Shown piece after piece: positions 1-8,101 of a DNA stretch of 15,046 bases. The DNA is from DAOVRL01 sp964459805 (lineage in GTDB: Bacteria; Planctomycetota; Phycisphaerae; Sedimentisphaerales; Anaerobacaceae): NCBI GenBank assembly GCA_964459805.1, contig CAYWOD010000076.1, forward strand, positions 1 through 15,046, written 5' to 3'. The number at the start of each line of letters is the position of its first letter. Position 1 is the first letter of the stretch. Position numbers and translations under genes: made by a program. The notes beneath the pieces are model-generated. The model did not search any database. It worked only from the letters and a program-made list of their open reading frames with translations, and was not told where the DNA came from.

Positions 1-190
1 CATAATACCCTCGCTGCCGCTTAAAAGTGTCTTGATTTCAGGGGAGCACTACGCAGCATCCCATGTCGCAAAAAACACAAGAAAAGCGTTGTCCCCAGGC
101 CAAGAAAGAACCGGACGCGTTTCAAAGTTTAATCGCTGATTTCGCGGATTTGGCTTGGGGTGGAGGGGGTGGAGGACGGTGGGAGAGTTA

Positions 191-228
191 GTGAAATCCG
201 GAGGATAGATGGCAGAAAATGATTTCAC
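191..228. repeat. 8-bp inverted repeat, possible operator or hairpin
   Basis: GTGAAATC at 191-198 is matched exactly by its reverse complement GATTTCAC at 221-228, with 22 bases between. The element lies about 110-150 bases upstream of the protease start codon. It could be a two-half-site operator or the stem of an RNA hairpin with a large loop. There is no T-run after it, so a terminator is unlikely. The pairing is seen directly; any function is inference. Confidence 0.35.
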
Positions 229-295
229 ACCCACGTAAAATGTCTGGCCAAGTACTTCTTGCTTTCGGTGTTTGGGGGTGTTAAGATTTTGGCCT

Positions 296-301
296 GATAA
301 T
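296..301 (+). promoter_or_regulatory. Possible -10 element for the tricorn-like protease gene
   Basis: GATAAT (preceded by T, so TGATAAT) lies 39 bases upstream of the chosen ATG at 341, a plausible distance for a sigma-70-type -10 box. No good TTGACA-like -35 hexamer sits 16-18 bases upstream; the sequence there is G-rich (TTTGGGGG around 271-278). The call rests on the -10 match alone and is weak. Confidence 0.22.
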
Positions 302-340
302 TGACTTGGTTTGCGTTATCGCAGAGATGGGGTAGCTGTT

Positions 341-3300
341 ATGAGGCATTTGTCGATTTTGTGCGGGATTGTGTTTTGTTTGTTAGGCGTATCGGCCGTT
401 GCAGAGGCGAAGCGGGTTGAGGTGCCGGATGCCCGGATGCTGCGTTTTCCGGATGTGAGCGGCGACAAAATAGTATTTGTGTATGCCGGTGATTTGTGGA
501 CGGTGCCTAAGGGAGGCGGGTTGGCGCGGAAGCTGAGCTCGCCGAAGGGCCAGGAGCAGTTCCCGAAGTTTTCGCCTGACGGCCGGACGATTGCTTTTAG
601 CGGGAATTATGACGGGAATACGGACGTTTATATTGTGGGCGTTGAGGGGGGCTCGCCGCAGCGCCTGACGCATCATTCGAGCAGCGATTTGGTGGTGGAA
701 TGGTATCCGGACGGCAAGCACATTCTGTACCGTTCGCGAATGATCAGTCCGTCGAATCGCTTCAATCGCTTTTTCAAACAATCGGTTGAGGGTGGGCTGG
801 CGGAGACGCTGGGGGTGCCTTATGGTGAGCTGGCGAGTTTCGATTCCGAAGGCAATCGGATGGCGTTTCAGTTTATATCGCGGGAGCTCCGGACGTGGAA
901 GCGGTACCGCGGGGGTATGGCGAGCGATATTTGGCTGTACGATTTTGCCAATAATACTTCGGAAAAGTTTACGGATTTTGCGGGGACCGATGCAGTGCCG
1001 ATGTGGCACGAGGATACGATTTATTTTCTTTCCGACCGGGACGAGCGCAAGAAGCTTAACGTATGGGCATACGACCTGGCGACGAAGAAGGCGCGGCAGG
1101 TAACGAATTTTGCCGAATATGACGTGAAATGGCCGAGCATCGGGCCTGATGCAATTGTATTTGAGAATGGCGGGCAGCTTCACCTGCTGGATCTGGCTAA
1201 TGAGACCTCGGAGCCGGTGTTAGTGCAGGTGCCTGCGGATTTGCCGGAGGTGCGCACGAGGCTCAAGAGCGTATCAGGGCATATTGGGAGTTATTCGCTT
1301 TCGCCGAGCGGCCGGAGGGCTTTGTTCGAGGCGCGTGGTGAGGTTTTTACGGTGCCTGCGAAGCACGGCAGCGTGCGAAACCTGACGAATACTTCCGGCG
1401 TGGCGGAGCGCTACCCGACGTGGTCGCCTGACGGCAAGAACGTAGCGTATTTTTCCGATCGAACGGGTGAATATGAGCTGTATATACGTTCGGGCGACGG
1501 TAAGGGCGAGGAGAAACAAGTCACCGAAGACGGCTCGGCGTTTCGCTATACGCCACTCTGGTCGCCGGACAGTAACAATATAGCGTTCTGCGATAAGACG
1601 GGCAGCCTGTTTATTGTTGATGTCGAGAAAGGTCGGGTGAAGTTCGTTGATAAGGATGAGTGGTCAAGGATGGGGTCTTATTCGTGGTCGGCGGACAGCC
1701 GGTGGCTTGCCTATTCGAAGAATATGGCCAACCGCAATGGCGCGATTATGATCTATGACACCGAGGAACAAAAGACTCGACAGGTGACCAGTGATTATTA
1801 CGACGATGAGGATCCGGTCTTTGATGCCGAGGGCAATTACCTTTTCTTCTGCTCGGACAGGGCGTTTAGTCCTGTCTATGGGGATATGGATTCTACGTGG
1901 ATTTATCCTAATTCAACTGAGATTTACGCGGCGACCCTCCGCAAAGATGTCGGCTCTCCAATCGCGCCTCGGAGTGACGAAGAATACACCGAGAAGCCCA
2001 AAGAAGACAAAGAAGAAAAGAAGGAGGACAACAAAGAGCAAGAGGAAAAGGAGCCGGAGAGAGACGAACCGGACGGAAAGCAAGACGAAGCTGATAAGGG
2101 AAAGGCGGATGAGGAGAACGACAAAGCCGGAAAAGACAAAGAGAAGATAAAGGCGGTGAAGATTGATTTTGAGAGCTTTGAAGAACGCATCGTGAAAATG
2201 CCCATAAGCGCCGGGAGTATTGGGTCATTCCACTGTGTAAAGGGCAAGCTGGTTTTCTCGCGCTATCTGCCGGCCGGGGCGCGCAAGTCGGGCGGGCCAT
2301 CCGGCACGCTGCTCTATTACGACCTCAAGGAGCGTGAGGAAAAGACGGTCATATCCGGTATCGACCGCTATAGAATCAGCGCCGACGGCAAGAAGGTCCT
2401 TTATAGGAGCGGCTCGACTTACGGCATTGTAGATCTGGCTGCGGACAAAAAGGTCGGGGACGGCAAAATTGCGACGAGCAAGCTCAAGGCGTGGATCAAT
2501 CCGCACGAGGAGTGGCGGCAGATATTCACCGAGGCCTGGCGGGTCCAGCGCGATTTCTTCTACGACCCGAATATGCACGGAGTTGACTGGGAGGCAATCA
2601 GGAAGCGCTATGAAGTGCTGCTGGACTACGTTGTGGACCGCGAAGACCTGAATTACGTTATCGGCGAGATGATCGCAGAATTGAACGCTTCGCATACATA
2701 CGTTCGCGGTGGCGACATCGAAGAAGCCGAGGTGGTTTCGGTGGGGCTATTGGGCTGTGATTTCGAGCTGGACGCCGAGAACGGCGCGTACCGAATCAGC
2801 AGGATTTATGAAGGTGCGGTATGGGATGCGGACGTGCGTTCGCCGCTGCGGACGCCGGGTATTGAGGTCAACGAGGGCGACTATTTGCTGGCGGTCAACG
2901 GGCAAAAGGTTGACACATCGAAAGACCCCTGGGCGGCGTTCCAGGGGCTTGCGGGCGAAGTGGTAACATTGACGATCAATTCCAGGGCGGATATGAACGA
3001 TGCTCGCGAGGTGACAGTCAAACCAACGTCGAGCGAGTTTAGGCTGCGGAATCTGGCGTGGATTGAAGGCAATCGGCGCAAGGTCCAGGAAGCAACGAAT
3101 AACAGGGTCGGATATGTCTATGTGCCCGATACGGGTCGGAACGGACAGAGTGAATTGGTTCGGCAGTTTGCGCCACAGTGGACGAAAGATGCTTTGATAA
3201 TTGACGAGCGGTTTAACAGCGGCGGCCAAATCCCGGATCGTTTCATCGAGCTGCTTGACCGCCCGCTTTACAACTACTGGGCCCGGAGAGACCATCGAGA

Positions 3301-3715
3301 CTGGCGGTCTCCGACTGTGGCGCACACCGGTCCGAAGGTGATGCTGATAAACGGCTGGTCGGGCTCCGGCGGTGACGCCTTTCCGTATTACTTTCGCAAG
3401 GCCGGCCTCGGGCCCTTAATCGGGACAAGGACGTGGGGTGGGCTAATAGGAATGAGCGGCAATCCCCAGCCTATCGACGGCGGCTTTGTTTCGGCGCCGA
3501 CATTCGGCTTCTGGAACACGCAAGGTGATTGGGACGTCGAAGGTTATGGCGTGGACCCGGACTATGAGATTGAAAATGCGCCGCACGAGATGGCTGCCGG
3601 GCGAGACCCGCAGATCGAAAAAGCGATCGAGGTAATTCTTGAGCTGCTCGAGAAGGAGCCGCCGGCTAAACCGCGAAAGCCGGTTTACCCGGACCGTTCG
3701 GACAGGATAGAGTGA
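341..3715 (+). CDS. Exported tricorn-like serine protease (peptidase family S41B)
   Basis: Predicted tricorn-type protease of 1124 residues that would cut oligopeptides outside the cytoplasm. From the ATG at 341 the protein opens with a signal peptide (about 1-23, ending AEA before KRVEV). The TTG at 311 would bury this signal behind ten charged residues, so the ATG is preferred. WD/TolB-like propeller blades with repeated SPDG/SPDS motifs fill about 35-545. A highly acidic lysine/glutamate linker covers about 548-604, followed by the C1 helical region, a PDZ domain (about 800-890) and the S41 core. The catalytic set of Thermoplasma tricorn aligns with S784-H785 (NASHTYV), S1009 (GSGGD) and E1067 (DVEGYGVDPD); the S1009-E1067 spacing of 58 equals that of S965-E1023 in tricorn as I recall it. 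The family assignment is firm; the periplasmic role is inferred from the signal peptide and from the neighbouring peptidases and transporters. Confidence 0.93.
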   Translation: MRHLSILCGIVFCLLGVSAVAEAKRVEVPDARMLRFPDVSGDKIVFVYAGDLWTVPKGGGLARKLSSPKGQEQFPKFSPDGRTIAFSGNYDGNTDVYIVGVEGGSPQRLTHHSSSDLVVEWYPDGKHILYRSRMISPSNRFNRFFKQSVEGGLAETLGVPYGELASFDSEGNRMAFQFISRELRTWKRYRGGMASDIWLYDFANNTSEKFTDFAGTDAVPMWHEDTIYFLSDRDERKKLNVWAYDLATKKARQVTNFAEYDVKWPSIGPDAIVFENGGQLHLLDLANETSEPVLVQVPADLPEVRTRLKSVSGHIGSYSLSPSGRRALFEARGEVFTVPAKHGSVRNLTNTSGVAERYPTWSPDGKNVAYFSDRTGEYELYIRSGDGKGEEKQVTEDGSAFRYTPLWSPDSNNIAFCDKTGSLFIVDVEKGRVKFVDKDEWSRMGSYSWSADSRWLAYSKNMANRNGAIMIYDTEEQKTRQVTSDYYDDEDPVFDAEGNYLFFCSDRAFSPVYGDMDSTWIYPNSTEIYAATLRKDVGSPIAPRSDEEYTEKPKEDKEEKKEDNKEQEEKEPERDEPDGKQDEADKGKADEENDKAGKDKEKIKAVKIDFESFEERIVKMPISAGSIGSFHCVKGKLVFSRYLPAGARKSGGPSGTLLYYDLKEREEKTVISGIDRYRISADGKKVLYRSGSTYGIVDLAADKKVGDGKIATSKLKAWINPHEEWRQIFTEAWRVQRDFFYDPNMHGVDWEAIRKRYEVLLDYVVDREDLNYVIGEMIAELNASHTYVRGGDIEEAEVVSVGLLGCDFELDAENGAYRISRIYEGAVWDADVRSPLRTPGIEVNEGDYLLAVNGQKVDTSKDPWAAFQGLAGEVVTLTINSRADMNDAREVTVKPTSSEFRLRNLAWIEGNRRKVQEATNNRVGYVYVPDTGRNGQSELVRQFAPQWTKDALIIDERFNSGGQIPDRFIELLDRPLYNYWARRDHRDWRSPTVAHTGPKVMLINGWSGSGGDAFPYYFRKAGLGPLIGTRTWGGLIGMSGNPQPIDGGFVSAPTFGFWNTQGDWDVEGYGVDPDYEIENAPHEMAAGRDPQIEKAIEVILELLEKEPPAKPRKPVYPDRSDRIE
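1982..2155 (+). other. Purine-rich segment encoding the acidic linker of the tricorn-like protease
   Basis: This stretch inside the protease gene is almost entirely A and G on the plus strand and encodes a Lys/Glu/Asp-rich, probably disordered linker (residues about 548-604) between the second propeller and the C1 region. Charged linkers at this point are common in bacterial tricorn homologues. The repeated GAA/AAG/GAC codons make the segment prone to length variation by slippage, which is an inference. Confidence 0.6.
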
Positions 3716-3721
3716 ACCGGG

Positions 3722-3744
3722 TTGTTAACAAGAGTTTTGCAAAA
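3722..3744. repeat. Two adjacent perfect 10-bp palindromes in the protease-metallopeptidase gap
   Basis: TTGTTAACAA (3722-3731) and TTTTGCAAAA (3735-3744) are each self-complementary over all ten bases; their centres lie 13 bases apart. They begin six bases after the stop codon of the protease gene and about 125-145 bases before the metallopeptidase start. No T-run follows a GC stem, so they do not form an intrinsic terminator. They may be an operator for the downstream gene, but no regulator is identifiable here. Confidence 0.3.
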
Positions 3745-3866
3745 GTTCCGTGATTAAAAGTGGTTGAGACCGTGCCCAAAGAAGATTCGCGTCGCCGTGC
3801 CGACGACGGCTAAACAAGGGTTCGGGGTGGTCAAACTAAAGACTGATTTGAAAGGAGTGTGAAGTT

Positions 3867-5546
3867 ATGAGAGCTTTATCGACCGCGATTGTGATGCTGA
3901 CGATGGGTGTGCTTGTTTTTGGGTGCGCGCCGAGCGCAAAGGAGAGGCAGTTGGAAGATTTTATCACGGCACACGTGGAAAAGATCAAGCCTATGGCCAA
4001 GGAAGCCGCAATTGCCTCGTGGGACGCGGCGGTCAGCGGCAAGGCCGAGGATTACGACAGGATGAGCAAGATGACGCTGAAGATTCGGCAGGTCTATAGT
4101 GACGCCGGGGAATATGCGTTTCTCAAGGATATGAGGGAATCCGGGCAGGTTGCCGGTGCGATGTCGGCGAGGCAATTGGGGGTCTTGTACAACGCGTATC
4201 TCAGGAACCAGATTGCCCCTGAGCTGCTCAAAGAAATGGTTGATCTTGGCACGGAGATTGAGAAGAAGTTCAGCGTTTTTCGCGGCTCGATTGAAGGGAA
4301 AAAGGTCACCGCCAATGAGATTAGGGACATTCTCAAAACACAGACTGATTCTGCCAAGAGAGAACGGGCGTGGCTGGCGAGCAAGCAGGTTGGGGCGGTT
4401 GTTGCGGGCGATATCATCCGGTTGGTCAAGCTGCGAAACCAGGCGGCGAAGAAGCTCGGCTTTGAAAATTATCATACACTTTCTCTAACGACCGGCGAGC
4501 AGGACGTCAAAGAGCTGGATAAGATTTTTGCCGAGCTTTACAAACTGACAAATGTCCCTTATGCGAAATTGAAGAAGGACCTGGACCGGATATTGGCGGC
4601 GAACTGCGGGGTGGGCGTTCGCGAGCTTATGCCCTGGCATTATCACGATCCGTTCTTCCAAGAGACACCCATGGTCTATGATCTGGATTTGGACGTCTAT
4701 TATAAGGATAAGGATGTAAAGGAATTAGCCCGGAAGTTTTACGCCGGTATTGGATTGCCGGTTGAATCCATACTCGCCCAGAGCGATTTATACGAGCGTG
4801 AAGGCAAGAATCCACACGCCTTCTGTACGGACATAGACAAAGCCGGCGACGTGCGGATACTTTGTAATCTGAGGAATAACGAGGCCTGGATGGAGACTAT
4901 TCTGCACGAGCTGGGACACGCGATTTATGACAAATATCACGACCTGGAGGTTCCATACCTGCTGAGAGAACCTGCGCACATTTTCACGACCGAGGCAATC
5001 GCGATGTTCTTCGGCCGCCTGAGCCGCAATCCTGCCTGGATGCAGGGTATGCTGGAGCTCTCGGATGACCACCGTGCCGAAATCGAAAAAGTCAGCGACA
5101 AGTACGCCCAGCTCAAGCAGCTCATCTTCGCTCGCTGGGCGATGGTGATGTATAGTTTTGAGAAGCAGCTCTATGCGAACCCCGAGCAGGACCTCAATAC
5201 GCTCTGGTGGAAGACGGTTGAGAAATATCAGTTTATAAAAAAGCCGAAGGGCCGTGATGAGCCGGACTGGGCGGCGAAGATTCATTTTGCCATTGCGCCG
5301 TGCTATTACCACAACTATATGTTAGGCGAATTATTAGCGTCCCAATTGCATCACAAGCTTGCGCGCGATATTCTGAAAGTCGATCCGGACAAGGACATCG
5401 GCTATGTCGGCCAAAAGAAGGCGGGGGCTTTTCTTGCTGAGAACGTCTTTGAGGCAGGGTCGGTTTATCACTGGAACGAGATGATCAGCCGGGCGACGGG
5501 CGAACCCTTGACGGCACAGTATTTTGTGGAACAGTTTGTCAAATAA
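3867..5546 (+). CDS. Lipoprotein zinc metallopeptidase of the M2/M3 (gluzincin) type
   Basis: Zinc peptidase of 559 residues, probably an oligopeptidase or peptidyl-dipeptidase acting on short peptides outside the cytoplasm. The zinc site is H347-E-L-G-H351, with the third ligand probably E376 in TTEAIAMFF, 29 residues after the first His. That spacing fits M3 thimet-type enzymes and is one more than in ACE (M2). The remaining sequence, including WHYHDPFFQE and LVKLRNQAAKKLGF, resembles bacterial proteins usually labelled M2 or M3. The N-terminus is a lipoprotein signal with lipobox VFGC and acylated C20; Ala at +2 suggests outer-membrane rather than inner-membrane sorting, if the usual +2 rule applies. 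AAGGAG at 3852-3857 sits 9 bases before the ATG and supports this start. It lies 151 bases downstream of the tricorn-like gene on the same strand. The M2-versus-M3 choice is uncertain. Confidence 0.88.
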   Translation: MRALSTAIVMLTMGVLVFGCAPSAKERQLEDFITAHVEKIKPMAKEAAIASWDAAVSGKAEDYDRMSKMTLKIRQVYSDAGEYAFLKDMRESGQVAGAMSARQLGVLYNAYLRNQIAPELLKEMVDLGTEIEKKFSVFRGSIEGKKVTANEIRDILKTQTDSAKRERAWLASKQVGAVVAGDIIRLVKLRNQAAKKLGFENYHTLSLTTGEQDVKELDKIFAELYKLTNVPYAKLKKDLDRILAANCGVGVRELMPWHYHDPFFQETPMVYDLDLDVYYKDKDVKELARKFYAGIGLPVESILAQSDLYEREGKNPHAFCTDIDKAGDVRILCNLRNNEAWMETILHELGHAIYDKYHDLEVPYLLREPAHIFTTEAIAMFFGRLSRNPAWMQGMLELSDDHRAEIEKVSDKYAQLKQLIFARWAMVMYSFEKQLYANPEQDLNTLWWKTVEKYQFIKKPKGRDEPDWAAKIHFAIAPCYYHNYMLGELLASQLHHKLARDILKVDPDKDIGYVGQKKAGAFLAENVFEAGSVYHWNEMISRATGEPLTAQYFVEQFVK

Positions 5547-5613
5547 CGCAACCGAAAGAAGAGCTAAGTTTGCCTGAGAACTGCCCTTGAAATATAGGGG
5601 CCGTTATGAGAAA

Positions 5614-7128
5614 ATGCTGGTTCTGCGGTATCAGGCTTTTAGGCGGTGCTGGCGTAATGAGATTGAAGTACTGAGGCAGTTTTTTGTGGGAACTTTAGAC
5701 AGATCATTTCCATTTCGCGATATATTTGAGTCTTTTCTCGATGAGTACTCGCGAGCAGCGACCTATTGGTACGTACCGAAGGCGCGCGTGCTCAATGACG
5801 AGGGCGTTGCAGTAATAACCGCGATTCTGAAGGTAATCTTCGATGAGTTTCTCGGTAATGTGTGGAACGTTGAGACCCAGAGTAGGGTTCTGGATGAACT
5901 TGTGCGCCGTGAAATCGTCAGTCCATACAAGCCTGATGGCACAAGGGCAGATCGGTCCGCGTTGATTCGGATATGGAAGAAACTGCTCGAGACGCTCGGG
6001 TTTCTTTGGGTTCAAGAGGACAAAGAGATCATTATCACTGATGCTGGCTTAGATTTGCTGGGGGGCCAAGCCGCGGAAAGAAGGTCGGTGGTGGAAAGGC
6101 AAGTTATCAAATATCAATACCCGAATCCGAGCCTTTCGGGAGGATACGCTGAGGGTTTCGTCGGACTCCTGCCTCATGTTTTTCTCTTAGAAGTTCTGAT
6201 GAAATGTGATCACCGAATTACTTTCACCGAGTATGAGTTGTTTGTAAACCTCGGCACATCCCAAGAGGATGTTGGGCGTATTTCCCGCTATATCCAATCG
6301 TGGAGGGATATCAACGATGAGGAAAAGCAACTTATCATGGACAAAGTGATAAAAGTCCTGATGGCTGAGGAGGCTGTCGATGCGGAGACGGATGCTGAAA
6401 TGGAGTCGGATGGAGGGAATACCCGCTACAACCGCATTCATCTGGATGCGAGCTATCAGCGGTCCTTTTTTGCCTTTCCCAGTTATGTAGGAGTCGATGA
6501 GGGTGACATAATATGTCGTACACCTGACAGAGTGGAGCAACTCCTGGAGCAGGTGTTGCCTTCTTTGAAGATCACGAAATTTCGGTCAATTGAAGATTGG
6601 CTGGCGTATTTTGGCGATCCGAAGCGAGAGCCGTCCTGGGCAACGTATCTGATTTCGCTGTTCGAGGATGCAGTAACGATTAAGGATGTCGAACGCGCCC
6701 AGAGCGAGGCCGAAGAGCACAAAGGATTACTTGCACCGGCTGAGGTGGAAAGTGTCGAGAGAGCACAAATTGAGAAGGACATCGAGACCTTCTATTGCGC
6801 TCATCTGGACAAGCTTGAAGAAGGGCTCGTTTTGACCGAAAACGGGCGTCAATTTCCGACTCCCATAGGGCGTATCGACCTGTTGTGTATGAGCAAAGAA
6901 GGTGAGCATGTAGTCGTAGAGGTGAAGGCGCAGGAAGCTCGCGACTCGGTTTTTGGACAAATACTGCGTTATATAGGATGGGTTCACCGGAATGTTGAAG
7001 GGGCCGGGGATAAGGTCAGAGGGATTATTCTGGCCTCGAAATTCCCGGAGACTGCGCGGTACTCGAGAATCGGCTTGCTCAAACCTGATTATCAAAACTT
7101 TATAAAATTCAAGGAGTACAAACTATAG
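5614..7128 (+). CDS. Putative type II restriction endonuclease with a NucS-like (DUF91) C-terminal nuclease domain
   Basis: Likely the restriction subunit paired with the methyltransferase that begins at the next base after its stop codon. From ATG 5614 the protein has 504 residues. The C-terminal part (about 405-504) carries D422 in GRIDLL, E436-x-K438 in VVVEVK, Q449 and Y453 in GQILRYIGWV. This is a PD-(D/E)XK core with the spacing of the archaeal NucS residues D160, E174, K176, Q187 and Y191 as I recall them. The N-terminal 400 residues are not the NucS N-domain. They include a possible winged-helix segment (about 92-151) and a YQYPNP motif (167-172) reminiscent of the AlwI endonuclease family; that resemblance is tentative. 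The start is uncertain: an in-frame TTG at 5587 adds nine residues, but neither start has a strong ribosome binding site (AGGGG at 5596-5600 is 13 bases from the ATG). Not a cytoplasmic peptidase and unrelated to its left neighbour. Confidence 0.72.
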   Translation: MLVLRYQAFRRCWRNEIEVLRQFFVGTLDRSFPFRDIFESFLDEYSRAATYWYVPKARVLNDEGVAVITAILKVIFDEFLGNVWNVETQSRVLDELVRREIVSPYKPDGTRADRSALIRIWKKLLETLGFLWVQEDKEIIITDAGLDLLGGQAAERRSVVERQVIKYQYPNPSLSGGYAEGFVGLLPHVFLLEVLMKCDHRITFTEYELFVNLGTSQEDVGRISRYIQSWRDINDEEKQLIMDKVIKVLMAEEAVDAETDAEMESDGGNTRYNRIHLDASYQRSFFAFPSYVGVDEGDIICRTPDRVEQLLEQVLPSLKITKFRSIEDWLAYFGDPKREPSWATYLISLFEDAVTIKDVERAQSEAEEHKGLLAPAEVESVERAQIEKDIETFYCAHLDKLEEGLVLTENGRQFPTPIGRIDLLCMSKEGEHVVVEVKAQEARDSVFGQILRYIGWVHRNVEGAGDKVRGIILASKFPETARYSRIGLLKPDYQNFIKFKEYKL

Positions 7129-8070
7129 ATGTACAGGATACCTAACGAATCAAATTGGCCTGAATTCTATATCAATAAGATAATCAACGATGATGCGCTT
7201 AACGCATTGTCCAAGTTGCCGAGTGAGTGTGTGGCGCTTGCCGTGACGAGTCCTCCGTACTGGAATGTAGTTGACTACGGGATCGGGGGGCAAATCGGAC
7301 AAACCAGCTACGAGGCATACCTTGCTGATCTCCTGCCAATTTGGACGGAAACCGAGAGGGTCCTAATTCCAAACGGAAAGCTGGCAATAATTACTCCGAT
7401 AATGCCGATCCCTAAGAAGATTATCAATGATAGCCACACCCGTCACCTTAAGAACATCAATAATGATATTGAGAGTTCTATTTTACAGAATATCCCAAAG
7501 CTGCATAGACTCAGTCTGTACATCTGGCAGAAGCAGACTTCTGTGAAGATGTTCGGGAGTTACCCTTACCCGCCAAATATTTATGAGGACAACACGATTG
7601 AATTCGTAAATGTGTATGTGAAAGACGGTGCGCCTCCCAGTATTCCCAAAGAAGCGAAACAACCGAGCGAGCTGACACAGGAGGAGTGGCGCAACCTGAC
7701 GATGCAGGTTTGGCCTATATATCCACAGGACGTGCAAAGGGCAGGGGGGCATCCGGCACCGTTCCCGGTAGTGCTTCCGCAAAGGTTGATAATGATGTAC
7801 ACGTTCAAGGAATGCGCCAGCGCAGATTTCGAGGGAGACATCGTCCTCGATATGTTTAATGGCACAGGGGCAACGTGCGTGGCGGCCAGGGCGCTGGAGC
7901 GCAAGTGGGTCGGTGTCGATCTTCACCCAGGCTACTGCGAGATAGCCCGTAATCGGGTCAAACATGAGCCGGTGGACCCACACCGGATGTTGTTGGAACC
8001 GGTCAGAGTGCGTGGTGCGGAGAACGGCAGGCAACTTGCGCTGTTTGCAGAGTCGGTCGAGGAAGAGTAG
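7129..8070 (+). CDS. Beta-class site-specific DNA methyltransferase (N4-cytosine or N6-adenine)
   Basis: Transfers a methyl group from S-adenosylmethionine to an exocyclic amino group in DNA and should protect host sites from the adjoining nuclease. In 313 residues the catalytic motif IV, TSPPY (40-44), precedes the SAM-binding motif I, DMFNGTGAT (about 241-249), followed by WVGVDLHPGYCEIARNRV. This order is that of the beta class. The SPPY form is frequent in N4-cytosine enzymes but also occurs in N6-adenine enzymes, so the modified base is not settled. The variable stretch between the motifs (about 95-215) should hold the target recognition region. The ATG follows directly after the nuclease stop codon, with AAGGAG at 7111-7116 inside the nuclease gene, which indicates co-translation of the pair. 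Full length and apparently intact. Confidence 0.92.
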   Translation: MYRIPNESNWPEFYINKIINDDALNALSKLPSECVALAVTSPPYWNVVDYGIGGQIGQTSYEAYLADLLPIWTETERVLIPNGKLAIITPIMPIPKKIINDSHTRHLKNINNDIESSILQNIPKLHRLSLYIWQKQTSVKMFGSYPYPPNIYEDNTIEFVNVYVKDGAPPSIPKEAKQPSELTQEEWRNLTMQVWPIYPQDVQRAGGHPAPFPVVLPQRLIMMYTFKECASADFEGDIVLDMFNGTGATCVAARALERKWVGVDLHPGYCEIARNRVKHEPVDPHRMLLEPVRVRGAENGRQLALFAESVEEE

Positions 8071-8101
8071 CCGGTTTATCCTATCAGCAAAAGGACTTTG
8101 T

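Larger units (their letters stand above)
1..340. other. Non-coding leader upstream of the tricorn-like protease gene
   Basis: No convincing gene is visible in this stretch. The only open frame of any length (leftward, 234 to 49) starts at GTG, has a proline-rich composition that follows a G-rich tract of the plus strand (about 154-185), and shows no family motif, so I do not call it. The region holds a perfect 8-bp inverted repeat (191-198 with 221-228) and a possible -10 element at 296-301, each listed separately. If a gene ends near the left edge, its end is outside the window. Confidence 0.6.

Noticed and set aside
49..234. Leftward 61-codon open frame near the left edge
   Set aside because: GTG start, proline-rich composition arising from a G-rich tract on the other strand, no motif and no ribosome binding site; more likely non-coding.
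3350..3376. GSGGD in place of GSDGD around the catalytic serine of the tricorn-like protease as a sign of inactivity
   Set aside because: The serine, histidine and glutamate are kept with correct spacing, the residue after the serine acts through its backbone, and the glycine form is, as I recall, common in bacterial tricorn homologues.
3790..3812. CGTCG/CGACG hairpin as a terminator after the tricorn-like gene
   Set aside because: Only a 5-bp stem and no T-run follows, so it gives no real support for termination.
7964..8101. Upstream extension of the OPT reading frame into the methyltransferase gene
   Set aside because: The extra residues are basic and do not resemble an OPT N-terminus, and AAGGA at 8091-8095 fits the ATG at 8102.
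5547..8101. Direct repeats bounding the restriction-modification cassette
   Set aside because: I compared the sequence after 5546 with that after 8070 and found only short AAAGAA/GAAGAG matches that are expected by chance.
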